From NCBI RefSeq assembly GCF_012976305.1, contig NZ_JABDSR010000009.1, positions 37,573 to 101,572 of the forward strand: a stretch of 64,000 nucleotides of DNA, written 5' to 3'. Of this stretch, positions 39,568-47,699 are shown in pieces (the stretch's first letter is position 1; every line of letters starts with the position of its first letter). Below the pieces are notes generated by a model. That model worked only from the letters and a program-made list of their open reading frames with translations, had not been told where the DNA came from and made no database searches. The DNA is from Peptoniphilus faecalis (GTDB lineage: Bacteria; Bacillota; Clostridia; Tissierellales; Peptoniphilaceae). The position numbers were made by a program, and so were the translations under genes.

Positions 39568-40359
39568 ATGGATTTAAATTTAAAAGACAAAGTATATATA
39601 GTAACAGGTGGTTTAAAAGGAATCGGTAGAGCTATAGCTTTACAATTAGCAAGAGAAGGTGCAATTCCAGTTGTATTGAACAGAAAAAATAATGTAGTTG
39701 AAGACTTCAAGGCTGAAATGGAAAAAATCACTGACAATTATTCTCTTTACTTTATAGACTTAAATAATACTGAAGAAATAGAAGGAATAGTTAAAGATGT
39801 AGTTGAAAAATATGGGAAAATCGATGGTGTTGTAAACAACGCTGGCAAGAATGACAACTTATCTCTTGAAGAAACAAGTTGGCAAGAATTTGAAAAATCA
39901 ATCCATTCAAATTTAACTCATTATTATGAATTAGTCCATCAAGCTATTCCTTATATAAAGGCTGTAAAAGGATCTATAGTAAATATTTCATCAAAAACAG
40001 CTGTTACAGGACAAGGGAAAACTTCAGCTTATGCAGCAGCAAAAGGAGCTATATTAGGATTAACAAGAGAATGGGCAGCGGCTTTGGCAAAAGATAGCGT
40101 AAGAGTTAATGCTATAGTTGTATCAGAATCTTGGACGCCTCTTTACAAAGAATGGATCAAAACATTTGGAGATGAAGAACAGCAAAAAGCAAGATTAAAA
40201 TTAATAACAGATAAGATACCTTTTGAAAATAGAATGACAGATCCAGAAGAAATAGCTGATACAGCTTGCTTCTTATTATCAGAAAGAGCTTCACATACAA
40301 CAGGACAATGGGTTTACGTTGATGGAGGATATGTACATTTAGACAGAGCGTTAAGCTAA
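39568..40359 (+). CDS. Short-chain dehydrogenase, probable L-fucose (or keto-deoxy-fuconate) dehydrogenase
   Basis: A 263-residue classical SDR: cofactor loop TGGLKGIGRA, NNAG, catalytic Ser in SIVNISSKT, and YxxxK as SAYAAAKGA, and the GQWVYVDGGY C-terminal motif. The comparable gene in the Campylobacter jejuni fucose locus (FucX) oxidises L-fucose to the lactone; the alternative is oxidation of 2-keto-3-deoxy-L-fuconate. It directly precedes a FucP-type permease, as there. Confidence 0.85.
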   Translation: MDLNLKDKVYIVTGGLKGIGRAIALQLAREGAIPVVLNRKNNVVEDFKAEMEKITDNYSLYFIDLNNTEEIEGIVKDVVEKYGKIDGVVNNAGKNDNLSLEETSWQEFEKSIHSNLTHYYELVHQAIPYIKAVKGSIVNISSKTAVTGQGKTSAYAAAKGAILGLTREWAAALAKDSVRVNAIVVSESWTPLYKEWIKTFGDEEQQKARLKLITDKIPFENRMTDPEEIADTACFLLSERASHTTGQWVYVDGGYVHLDRALS

Positions 40360-40384
40360 TGGCGAACTGAAAAGGAAACTTAAA

Positions 40385-41632
40385 ATGACTGATAGAATAA
40401 ATAAAAATAAACAATCTAAAGCCAAAATTGCCATATACTTGGTGACATTTTTATTTTTTGCTTGGGGACTTACAATGAATCTAGTTAATGCTTTAAATAC
40501 TCCAATGGCAAATTACATGGAAATATCATCAACAAAGGCAAGCTTATTACAGATGGCTTACTATGGAGCTTACTTTTTTCTAGCTATACCTGCATCAGTA
40601 GTAGCTAGAAAGCATGGCTACAAAGCAGGAATGATGATGGGACTATTACTATTTGTAATAGGTGCTGTTTTGACAATTCCGGCAACTTACAAAATGAGTT
40701 ATGGAACATTCTTATTTGCAATGTTCGTAACAGCATCAGGAGCTGCAACACTTGAGACAAATTGTAACCCATATATAACAAAGCTTGGAGATCCAGAGAA
40801 AGAATCCTTCAGATTAAACTTAGCTCAATCATTTAATGGTGTAGGAAATATAGTTGGGCCATTTATACTTGGATCATTGATAGGAGAAACAGTAGCTTCT
40901 AATCAACCAGGGTTTGAACAAGCAAAAGTTGAATTTTTATCTGGAACAAGAATTATATATATTGGAATTGCCATAGCGCTTGCTATAGTGTTCTTATTAT
41001 TCTTCTTTATAAAACTTCCAAGTCCAGATAATGACGAAGAAATAGTGAATAGTGAATCGACATCTGCTGCTCTAAAGAGACTTTTTAAAATCAAACATTT
41101 TAAACTAGGCGTAATTGCAGCCTTTGTATTTATAGGATTACAAGTGGTAGGCATGTCTTTATTTTCAGCATATGCAATGGAATTTTGGGAAGGAATGAGT
41201 GCAGGAACTGCTACTAAATATCTTTCAATAGTTTCATTATTATTCACTATGGGAAGATTTATAACTACACCATTAATGAATAAGATAGAACCCAATAAAA
41301 TCTTAGGTGTATATATGGCTATAACAGCAGCCTTAATGATTATAGTAAGTATAGGACTAGGTAAATTCTCAGTAATAGCCTTCATAATAGCATACCTATT
41401 TATATCCATTGGTTTTCCAACAATTTATTCATTGGCTTTGGTTGGAATAAAAGGAAATGATGCCAAGACAGGAGCATCAATTCTAACGATGAGTATAGTA
41501 GGAGCTGCTCTTATACCAGTTGTTATATCTGCAATAGGAGAAAGATTTAATCTTCAAATAGCTATGGCAACAACTATAATAGGATTTATATACTGTGCTT
41601 GGTATGGATTTGTTGGTTCAAAAAGGAGTTAA
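40385..41632 (+). CDS. fucP: FucP-family sugar:proton symporter (MFS), probable L-fucose permease
   Basis: A 415-residue MFS protein with about 12 hydrophobic segments, in the FHS/FucP group. Hallmarks are FFAWGLTMNLVNALNTPMANYMEIS in helix 1, MAYYGAYFFLAIPAS in helix 2, and ASGAATLETNCNPYITKLGDPEKESFRLNLAQSFN. FucP brings L-fucose in unphosphorylated, as a dehydrogenase-first pathway needs. The AAGGAG for the next gene lies over its last codons. Confidence 0.88.
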   Translation: MTDRINKNKQSKAKIAIYLVTFLFFAWGLTMNLVNALNTPMANYMEISSTKASLLQMAYYGAYFFLAIPASVVARKHGYKAGMMMGLLLFVIGAVLTIPATYKMSYGTFLFAMFVTASGAATLETNCNPYITKLGDPEKESFRLNLAQSFNGVGNIVGPFILGSLIGETVASNQPGFEQAKVEFLSGTRIIYIGIAIALAIVFLLFFFIKLPSPDNDEEIVNSESTSAALKRLFKIKHFKLGVIAAFVFIGLQVVGMSLFSAYAMEFWEGMSAGTATKYLSIVSLLFTMGRFITTPLMNKIEPNKILGVYMAITAALMIIVSIGLGKFSVIAFIIAYLFISIGFPTIYSLALVGIKGNDAKTGASILTMSIVGAALIPVVISAIGERFNLQIAMATTIIGFIYCAWYGFVGSKRS

Positions 41633-41634
41633 TA

Positions 41635-42426
41635 ATGACAGATAAAATTAAACTTATAGATACACACTTTCACATTTGGAACCTAGATAAGCAAAACTTA
41701 CCTTGGCTGAAAGATGTAGAAGAGTTAAAAAAGAGCTATTCTATAGATGATTATATTAATGAATATAAAAAGATTGATAATGTAGATTTTGTAGGAGGGG
41801 TTTATGTAGAAGTTGACTCAGATGACCCTATCTTAGAAGATGAAATACTTTATAAAGAAAAAGCAAATAATGACAAAATACTTGCCATAGTAGCAAGAGC
41901 AAAAGTATCACCAACTATGAGAGTACCTCTTCTCGCAACAGGAATAAGAGAACCACTTCATACAGAAGATGCTCCAAAAGGAATGTGTCTTGAAGATTCT
42001 TTTATAGAAGGTATCAAAGAACTTACTAAAAACAATATGACATTTGACTCTTGTAATAGAGTAGATGAGCTTTCAGATTTGGTAAAAATGATGGAAAAAA
42101 CTCCAGATGCCAAAGTTGTTTTAAATCATTTGGGAAATGTTGAAGAATTGACAGAAGAGTACAAAAATAATATGAAAGCTTTGGCAAAATTTCCAAATCT
42201 TTATGTAAAAGTATCAGGATATAAAACAGAAAATAAAGAATTTGTAAGAGATTTGTTAAGTTTTACAAAAGATACATTTGCAAAAGATAGGTTAATATAT
42301 GCATCAAACTGGCCAGTTATTAATATTTACTCTAATTTAAAAGAGCATATAGATTTACTGATAGAAGCATTTGGTAATGATGAAGACTTCTTCTATAACA
42401 ACGCAAAAAAATGCTACAGTCTATAA
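41635..42426 (+). CDS. Amidohydrolase family, probable L-fuconolactonase
   Basis: A 263-residue COG3618-type TIM-barrel hydrolase: LIDTHFHIWNLDKQNLPWL (HxH and the family's WNL...PWL), VVLNHLGN, VKVSGYKTE and the C-terminal YASNWPV. The corresponding residue is often Asp (GSDWP); the Asn here is worth noting but may be a normal family variant. It should open the lactone made by the dehydrogenase. AAGGAG upstream supports the ATG at 41635 rather than an earlier in-frame start within fucP. Confidence 0.82.
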   Translation: MTDKIKLIDTHFHIWNLDKQNLPWLKDVEELKKSYSIDDYINEYKKIDNVDFVGGVYVEVDSDDPILEDEILYKEKANNDKILAIVARAKVSPTMRVPLLATGIREPLHTEDAPKGMCLEDSFIEGIKELTKNNMTFDSCNRVDELSDLVKMMEKTPDAKVVLNHLGNVEELTEEYKNNMKALAKFPNLYVKVSGYKTENKEFVRDLLSFTKDTFAKDRLIYASNWPVINIYSNLKEHIDLLIEAFGNDEDFFYNNAKKCYSL

Positions 42427-42482
42427 AATAATTAAATAGGTTTATGGCCACACTTAAATTGTTTAAATAGTTAGGAGGATAT

Positions 42483-43469
42483 ATGATTTTAAAATTTTTG
42501 AAAAAAGTTCCAGCTGGAATGATGATAGTACCAATGTTTCTATCGGCTCTCATAAATACATTCTTTCCAGAGATGTTACAAATAGGTTCATTTACTACGG
42601 CAGTATTTACTAGTGCAGGAACAGCAGCTGTACTTGGAGTTCAGCTTGTATGTATGGGAGCTCAACTAAGAGTAAAAGAACTTGCAGAAGTAGTTAAAAG
42701 AGGAGGGGTTTTACTTGTTTCAAAATATGCCATAGGAGCTGTTCTTGGCATAATAATTGGAAAATTATTTGGAATGGAAGGAATACTCGGTCTAACAACA
42801 CTTGCAGTTATAAGTGCTATAACTAACTCCAATGGTTCAATGTACTTGGCTTTAAACGTAGAATATGGAGATGAGGTAGACCAAACAGCTATGAGTTTAT
42901 TGGCTATAAACGATGGTCCTTTTTTAACACTTATTACACTAGGAGCTAGTGGACTTGCTCAAATTCCCATAGTATCTTTAATTGCGGTAATAGTTCCTAT
43001 TTTATTTGGTATGCTTATAGGAAATATAGATAAGAAAATGAGTGAGTTTTTAGAACCAGGAATAGGATTGCTACTTCCTTTCGTAGGGATAACGCTAGGT
43101 GCAGGAATAGATGTAAAGGGAATAGTTGCAGGTGGAGCACCTGGAATATTACTAGGAATAATCACGGTATGCATAAGTGGTCCTTTCGTAGTACTTTGTG
43201 ACAGGATATTTAATAAGAGACCAGGATATGCTGGTTGGGCAGTTTCATCGACAGCTGGCAATGCTATAGCAGTTCCAGCAGTAGTAGCATCTATTGACCC
43301 TTCATGGACTCCATATGTAACAGCTGCTACAACTCAAGTAGCTGCTTCAACAGTTATGACAGCTATATTAATACCAATTATAACAGCTTGGTGGGCTAAG
43401 AAATATGGTTGTCCAAAATATCCATTACCAGGACAAGATTTTAGTAAGAAAGATTGGAAAGCAAAATGA
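42483..43469 (+). CDS. 2-keto-3-deoxygluconate permease family transporter (KdgT)
   Basis: A 328-residue membrane protein with about ten hydrophobic segments and the KdgT family look: MILKFLKKVPAGMMIVPMFLSALINTFFP at the start, GLTTLAVISAITNSNGSMYLAL, and AGWAVSSTAGNAIAVPA. KdgT takes up 2-keto-3-deoxy acids with protons. Here it gives the module a second entry point that bypasses dehydrogenase, lactonase and dehydratase, or imports a related sugar acid. GGAGG precedes the ATG. Confidence 0.87.
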   Translation: MILKFLKKVPAGMMIVPMFLSALINTFFPEMLQIGSFTTAVFTSAGTAAVLGVQLVCMGAQLRVKELAEVVKRGGVLLVSKYAIGAVLGIIIGKLFGMEGILGLTTLAVISAITNSNGSMYLALNVEYGDEVDQTAMSLLAINDGPFLTLITLGASGLAQIPIVSLIAVIVPILFGMLIGNIDKKMSEFLEPGIGLLLPFVGITLGAGIDVKGIVAGGAPGILLGIITVCISGPFVVLCDRIFNKRPGYAGWAVSSTAGNAIAVPAVVASIDPSWTPYVTAATTQVAASTVMTAILIPIITAWWAKKYGCPKYPLPGQDFSKKDWKAK

Positions 43470-43481
43470 TAGGAGAATAAT

Positions 43482-43775
43482 ATGATAAATGCAGTAATTA
43501 TAAATGAAAAAGATAATGTTATAGTAGCAATAGAACCAATAAAAAAAGGCGACATAGTAGAATTTAAAGACTTAAATGGAAATATTAAAAGTATAAAAGC
43601 TATTGATGATATAAAAATTTATCATAAATTAGCTTTGACTGATATTAAAAAAGGAGAACCTGTCATTAAGTATGGAGAGCATATTGGATTTGCACTAAAT
43701 GATATAAAAATAGGGGAACATGTTCATGACCATAATATTGAAGGCAGACGTGAAGATTTAGAAGCTATAGAATAA
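43482..43775 (+). CDS. UxaA-family dehydratase, small (SAF-domain) subunit
   Basis: A 97-residue SAF-domain subunit with IKIYHKLALTDIKKGEPVIKYGEHIGFA and EHVHDHNIEGRREDL. It is a paralogue of the gene at 18241 (same KYGEHIG and His-rich segments) and lies 17 bases before the large subunit. Probable small subunit of L-fuconate dehydratase. Confidence 0.88.
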   Translation: MINAVIINEKDNVIVAIEPIKKGDIVEFKDLNGNIKSIKAIDDIKIYHKLALTDIKKGEPVIKYGEHIGFALNDIKIGEHVHDHNIEGRREDLEAIE

Positions 43776-43792
43776 ATAGGAGGATTAATCAA

Positions 43793-44965
43793 ATGACTAG
43801 GACATTTTGGGGATATAAAAGAAGCGATGGTAGAGTGGGAATAAGAAACCATATATTAATTTTGCCATGCTCAGTATGTGCATCAGATACAACTAGAATT
43901 ATTGCGGGACAAGTTAAAGAGGCAGTTACATTTAATATGCAATTAGGCTGTTCACAATTAGGAAAAGACTTTGAATATACATTAGATACAATTTCTGGAT
44001 TTGCAGCTAATCCTAATATATATGCTACAGTTTTAGTTTCTTTAGGCTGTGAAAATGCTCAACTTAACTTAGTTAAGGCAGAAATTGAAAAAAGAACAAA
44101 CAAACCACTTAGATCTGTTATAATTCAAGAAGAAGGTGGAACTTTAAAAGCAATTGAAAAAGCGACAAGATACGCTAAAGAATTTGTAGCAGAAGCCAGT
44201 ATGGAAAGAAGAGAAGAGTTTCCAGTTTCTGAACTTATAATGGGAACAGAATGTGGTGGATCAGATCCAACAAGTGGATTAGCTTCAAACGTATTAATAG
44301 GAAATCTTTCAGATAAAATGGTTGAAAACGGAGGTACAACAGTACTTAGCGAAACAACTGAATTTATTGGAGCGGAGCATATTTTAGCAAGAAGAGCTAA
44401 AAATGAAGAGGTAAAGAAAAGAATTTATGATATAGTTCATAGATTCGAAGATCATATCCAAATGAATACAGGGGAAGAAGTTAGAGAAGGTAATCCATCG
44501 CCGGGAAATAAAGAGGGTGGACTTACAACGCTTGAAGAAAAATCATTAGGTTGTATTCATAAAGGTGGTACAACTACTGTAAATGCAGTATATGATTATT
44601 CAAAACAACTTAAAACTAAAGAAGGATTAGTTATTATGGATACACCTGGGAATGATCCGTCATCAGTAGCAGGAATGATTGCTGGTGGTTGTCAAATAGT
44701 AGTATTTTCTACAGGAAGAGGAACTCCAACAGGAAATCCTATAGCACCAGTTATTAAAATTACAGGAAATAGAGAGACTGCAAAAACTATGTCAGATAAC
44801 TTAGATTGGGATGCTAGTCCAACGATTTATGGAGAAAAAACCATGGAAGAGCTTGCAGATGAATGTTTTGACGAGTTAATTGATTTCTGTAATGGAAAAT
44901 TAACAAAATCTGAAGCTCTAGGTTATACGGAAATAGCTATTCAAAGAGGGGCAAATTTTGTTTAA
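43793..44965 (+). CDS. UxaA-family dehydratase, large subunit, probable L-fuconate dehydratase
   Basis: A 390-residue catalytic subunit, collinear with the module A protein at 18541 and clearly more than half identical by eye, including TRTFWGYKRSDGRVGIRNH, LGCSQLG, TECGGSDPTSGLAS and SPGNKEGGLTTLEEKSLG. In the module A copy the last two read TNCGGSDTTSGLAA and the same. The reaction expected is L-fuconate to 2-keto-3-deoxy-L-fuconate. It sits between the small subunit and the aldolase, as in the C. jejuni fucose locus. Confidence 0.9.
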   Translation: MTRTFWGYKRSDGRVGIRNHILILPCSVCASDTTRIIAGQVKEAVTFNMQLGCSQLGKDFEYTLDTISGFAANPNIYATVLVSLGCENAQLNLVKAEIEKRTNKPLRSVIIQEEGGTLKAIEKATRYAKEFVAEASMERREEFPVSELIMGTECGGSDPTSGLASNVLIGNLSDKMVENGGTTVLSETTEFIGAEHILARRAKNEEVKKRIYDIVHRFEDHIQMNTGEEVREGNPSPGNKEGGLTTLEEKSLGCIHKGGTTTVNAVYDYSKQLKTKEGLVIMDTPGNDPSSVAGMIAGGCQIVVFSTGRGTPTGNPIAPVIKITGNRETAKTMSDNLDWDASPTIYGEKTMEELADECFDELIDFCNGKLTKSEALGYTEIAIQRGANFV

Positions 44966-44983
44966 AAACATTAGGAGGATTTT

Positions 44984-45883
44984 ATGTGTGAAATAATAGT
45001 ACCAGTTGTTACAATATTTGATGAAAATGAAAAACCAGATTTTGAAGAAAATAAGAAAGTCATAGATTTTCTTATTGAAGGTGGTGTAGATGGGATTCTA
45101 GTACTTGGAAGTACTGGAGAGTTTACAGTTTTAGATTATGAAGATAAATTGCAATTTGCTAAAGATTACTACGAGTATACAAAGGGTAGGGTTGATCTAT
45201 ATTTTGGAAGTAATTGTGCTTCCTTTGAAGATACTGTAAAACTTAGCAATGAGGCTATAAAAATAGGCTATAAAGGTGTTATGGTTATGGGACCATATTA
45301 CTTCGCCATGGATGATGAAAAAATCTTCATTTATTATAATGAATTAGCCAAAAAAGTTAAGGGAAATGTATATATTTATAATTTTCCAGCTAGAAGTGGC
45401 TACTCTGTAAGTGGAGAGGTCTATGCAAAACTTATAGAGGAGAATTCAAATATAGTGGGTCTTAAAGATTCAGTTGCAGATCCAATTCATACTAATAAGC
45501 TATTAAGGGCTACGGAAGGTCATAGGACAAAAGTTTACTCAGGATTTGATGACCAATTCTTATATAACCTTTCGACAGGTGGTTCAGGATGTATAGGTGC
45601 TCTTTCAAATTTAGTACCAGAAATATGGTCAGACCTTGTTAAATCAACAAAGGAAGAGAACTTTGATAGAGTGTATAAATTGTCTAATTTAATTCATAAA
45701 TTAATGCCTTTATATGATTTAGATAGTAATTTCTCACACTTATTCAAAAGACTAATGGCGGTTAGGGGCGTAGATATTTCTCCTAAGTCAATATTTCCAT
45801 ATAATCAACTTTCAGATGAAGTATTTGAAAGGGGTAAGTCTATCTTAGAAAAAGTAATTAAAGAGTACGAAGAAATCAAGTAA
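44984..45883 (+). CDS. DapA-family aldolase, probable 2-keto-3-deoxy-L-fuconate aldolase
   Basis: A 299-residue class I aldolase. Schiff-base Lys in VGLKDSVAD, Tyr in IYIYNFPARSG, substrate loop GSTGEFTVLD. It is a paralogue of 17342. With the dehydratase before it, it should split 2-keto-3-deoxy-L-fuconate into pyruvate and L-lactaldehyde, which the iron alcohol dehydrogenase can then reduce. Described non-phosphorylating fucose pathways of anaerobes use this family at this step. Confidence 0.86.
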   Translation: MCEIIVPVVTIFDENEKPDFEENKKVIDFLIEGGVDGILVLGSTGEFTVLDYEDKLQFAKDYYEYTKGRVDLYFGSNCASFEDTVKLSNEAIKIGYKGVMVMGPYYFAMDDEKIFIYYNELAKKVKGNVYIYNFPARSGYSVSGEVYAKLIEENSNIVGLKDSVADPIHTNKLLRATEGHRTKVYSGFDDQFLYNLSTGGSGCIGALSNLVPEIWSDLVKSTKEENFDRVYKLSNLIHKLMPLYDLDSNFSHLFKRLMAVRGVDISPKSIFPYNQLSDEVFERGKSILEKVIKEYEEIK

Positions 45884-45915
45884 TTATGATATAATATTTC
45901 ATGATTGGAGGAATC

Positions 45916-46704
45916 ATGGAATATAAATTGCACAATCCTACTCTTAGAGTAGTAAAAATTCTTGATTTAATAAATAATTATGAAAATGGTCTTTCATTTT
46001 TAGAGATATCGACAAAATTAAAAATTCCAAAAAGCACATTAAGTCCAATATTAAAAACATTAGAGATGACTAATTTTATTGAAAAAAATGATAAGGGATG
46101 CTACATGGCATCCTTTAAGCTTTTTCAATTAGGCTTATCTTATTCAGGAAGACTAGATAGTCTTTCGATGATTAAAAAACAAATGGAGATAGTTGTTGAT
46201 AAAATTGGAGAAATAGTTCAATTTGGGGTTCTTGTTGATAATATGGTTTTATATTTAGAAAAGGTAAACTCACCAGATAATATTGAGATAGTAAGTTCTG
46301 TGGGCAAGAAAATTCCAGCTATATATACGGCACTTGGAAAGGCACTTTTATCTGGATTTAGTGATGCAGAAATAATAGAAAAATTTAAAGATTATGAATT
46401 TGTAAAATATACAGAAAACTCAATAACAAATATTGATAGGCTACTTGATGAAATACATAAGGTAAGAGAAAGGGGATATGCGGTAGAAAACCAAGAATTT
46501 ACCCATAACACTTCATGTGTAGCTGTGCCTATTAGAGAAGATGGGATAATTAAGGGGGCAATGTCTGCTACCTATCCAATTTTTAGAAAAACTGAAGATA
46601 CAGAAGATTTTATCTCTAAAGTTTTATTAGAACAAAAAGAAATTATAGAGGATATTATAAAAATTCAAAATTTGAAATTAGATTTTACTAACAGTGAGCA
46701 ATAG
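45916..46704 (+). CDS. IclR-family transcriptional regulator of module B
   Basis: A 262-residue IclR protein: helix-turn-helix with SFLEISTKLKIPKSTLSPILKTL and effector domain with IYTALGKALLSGF and CVAVPIREDGIIKGAMSATYP. The recognition helix is nearly the same as in the module A regulator. GGAGG between the two in-frame ATGs fixes the start at 45916. Unlike the module A regulator it is inside the operon, followed 9 bases later by the FAH gene. Confidence 0.92.
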   Translation: MEYKLHNPTLRVVKILDLINNYENGLSFLEISTKLKIPKSTLSPILKTLEMTNFIEKNDKGCYMASFKLFQLGLSYSGRLDSLSMIKKQMEIVVDKIGEIVQFGVLVDNMVLYLEKVNSPDNIEIVSSVGKKIPAIYTALGKALLSGFSDAEIIEKFKDYEFVKYTENSITNIDRLLDEIHKVRERGYAVENQEFTHNTSCVAVPIREDGIIKGAMSATYPIFRKTEDTEDFISKVLLEQKEIIEDIIKIQNLKLDFTNSEQ

Positions 46705-46713
46705 AGGTAGATT

Positions 46714-47568
46714 ATGAAATTGTTTTTTATAGAAATAAAAGGCTACAAAGAAATAGCTGTTGAAATAGACTATAAATTATACCTTCTTAAAGACTTTGGA
46801 TATGATTTTAAAGACATAAATGAATTAATAGATAGTGAAACAGACCTCAAAAACCTATGTTTTAAAAATCAGAAGGAAATTAAAAATGAATATAAGATTT
46901 TAAGTCCTATTGAATATCCAAAACAAGATATAATATGTATAGGAATGAATTATATAGACCATCAAGATGAAGTAGAAAAAGTATCAAAAAAAGACTTTTC
47001 CAAAGATGTAGATACTATATATTTTTCAAAAAGAGTTAATAAAATCTTAGGAAATGAAGATTTTATTCCAATAAATAGTGAAATAACAGAAAAACTAGAT
47101 TATGAGATTGAGCTTGCTGTAATTATTGGAAAAGATGGGAAAAACATAAAAAAAGAAGAGGCAAGTAACTATATATTTGGTTTTTCAATTTTTAATGATT
47201 TATCAGCAAGAGATTTACAAACTAAATATAAGCAGTGGTACTATGGAAAAAGTTTTGATGGATCATCTGTAATGGGACCATGCATTCTTTTAAAGGATAA
47301 AAGCTTCGACTATAATAATCTTGACTTAAAACTTTCTATAAATAGTGAAATAAGGCAAGATAACAATACCAAGAATATGATTCTAAGTGTTGATGAAATT
47401 ATAGAAGACTTGTCCAAAGCCATGACACTTAAAAAGGGAACAATAATAGCTACGGGAACTCCATCGGGAGTTGGCATGGCTTTAAATCCTCCAATATTTC
47501 TTCAAAGTGGAGATATGCTAGAACTTGAGATAGAAAAGATAGGGGTCTTAAAAAATACAATTAGATAA
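46714..47568 (+). CDS. Fumarylacetoacetate hydrolase family protein
   Basis: A 284-residue FAH-fold protein with an N-terminal small domain and the catalytic domain from about residue 70: CIGMNYIDHQDEV, DYEIELAVIIGKDGKNI (metal-binding Glu residues), GFSIFNDLSARDLQ, KSFDGSSVMGPCI and GTIIATGTPSGVGMALNPP. In oxidative L-fucose pathways this family cleaves 2,4-diketo-3-deoxy-L-fuconate to pyruvate and lactate, so it may give an alternative branch beside the aldolase. Last gene of module B; a terminator follows. Confidence 0.85.
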   Translation: MKLFFIEIKGYKEIAVEIDYKLYLLKDFGYDFKDINELIDSETDLKNLCFKNQKEIKNEYKILSPIEYPKQDIICIGMNYIDHQDEVEKVSKKDFSKDVDTIYFSKRVNKILGNEDFIPINSEITEKLDYEIELAVIIGKDGKNIKKEEASNYIFGFSIFNDLSARDLQTKYKQWYYGKSFDGSSVMGPCILLKDKSFDYNNLDLKLSINSEIRQDNNTKNMILSVDEIIEDLSKAMTLKKGTIIATGTPSGVGMALNPPIFLQSGDMLELEIEKIGVLKNTIR

Positions 47569-47583
47569 TATATTAATTATTAT

Positions 47584-47616
47584 ATGCCAGGGTTTTATAA
47601 ACTTTGGTATTTTTTA
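47584..47616 (+). terminator. Terminator after module B
   Basis: GCCAGGGTTT pairs with AAACTTTGGT using G-T pairs across a short loop, followed by ATTTTTT. Confidence 0.65.
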
Positions 47617-47673
47617 TTTGTATCCAAATCATATATAGGAGTTTTATTTGCAAATTTTATTTATTTAAATCTC

Positions 47674-47682
47674 TGTTATAAT
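47674..47682 (+). promoter_or_regulatory. Extended -10 promoter of polA
   Basis: TGTTATAAT (TATAAT 47677-47682) only 17 bases before the polA ATG, so the leader would be about a dozen bases and the AAGGAGG site would lie at its 5' end. Confidence 0.5.
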
Positions 47683-47699
47683 GTAGTAAGGAGGTTTTT

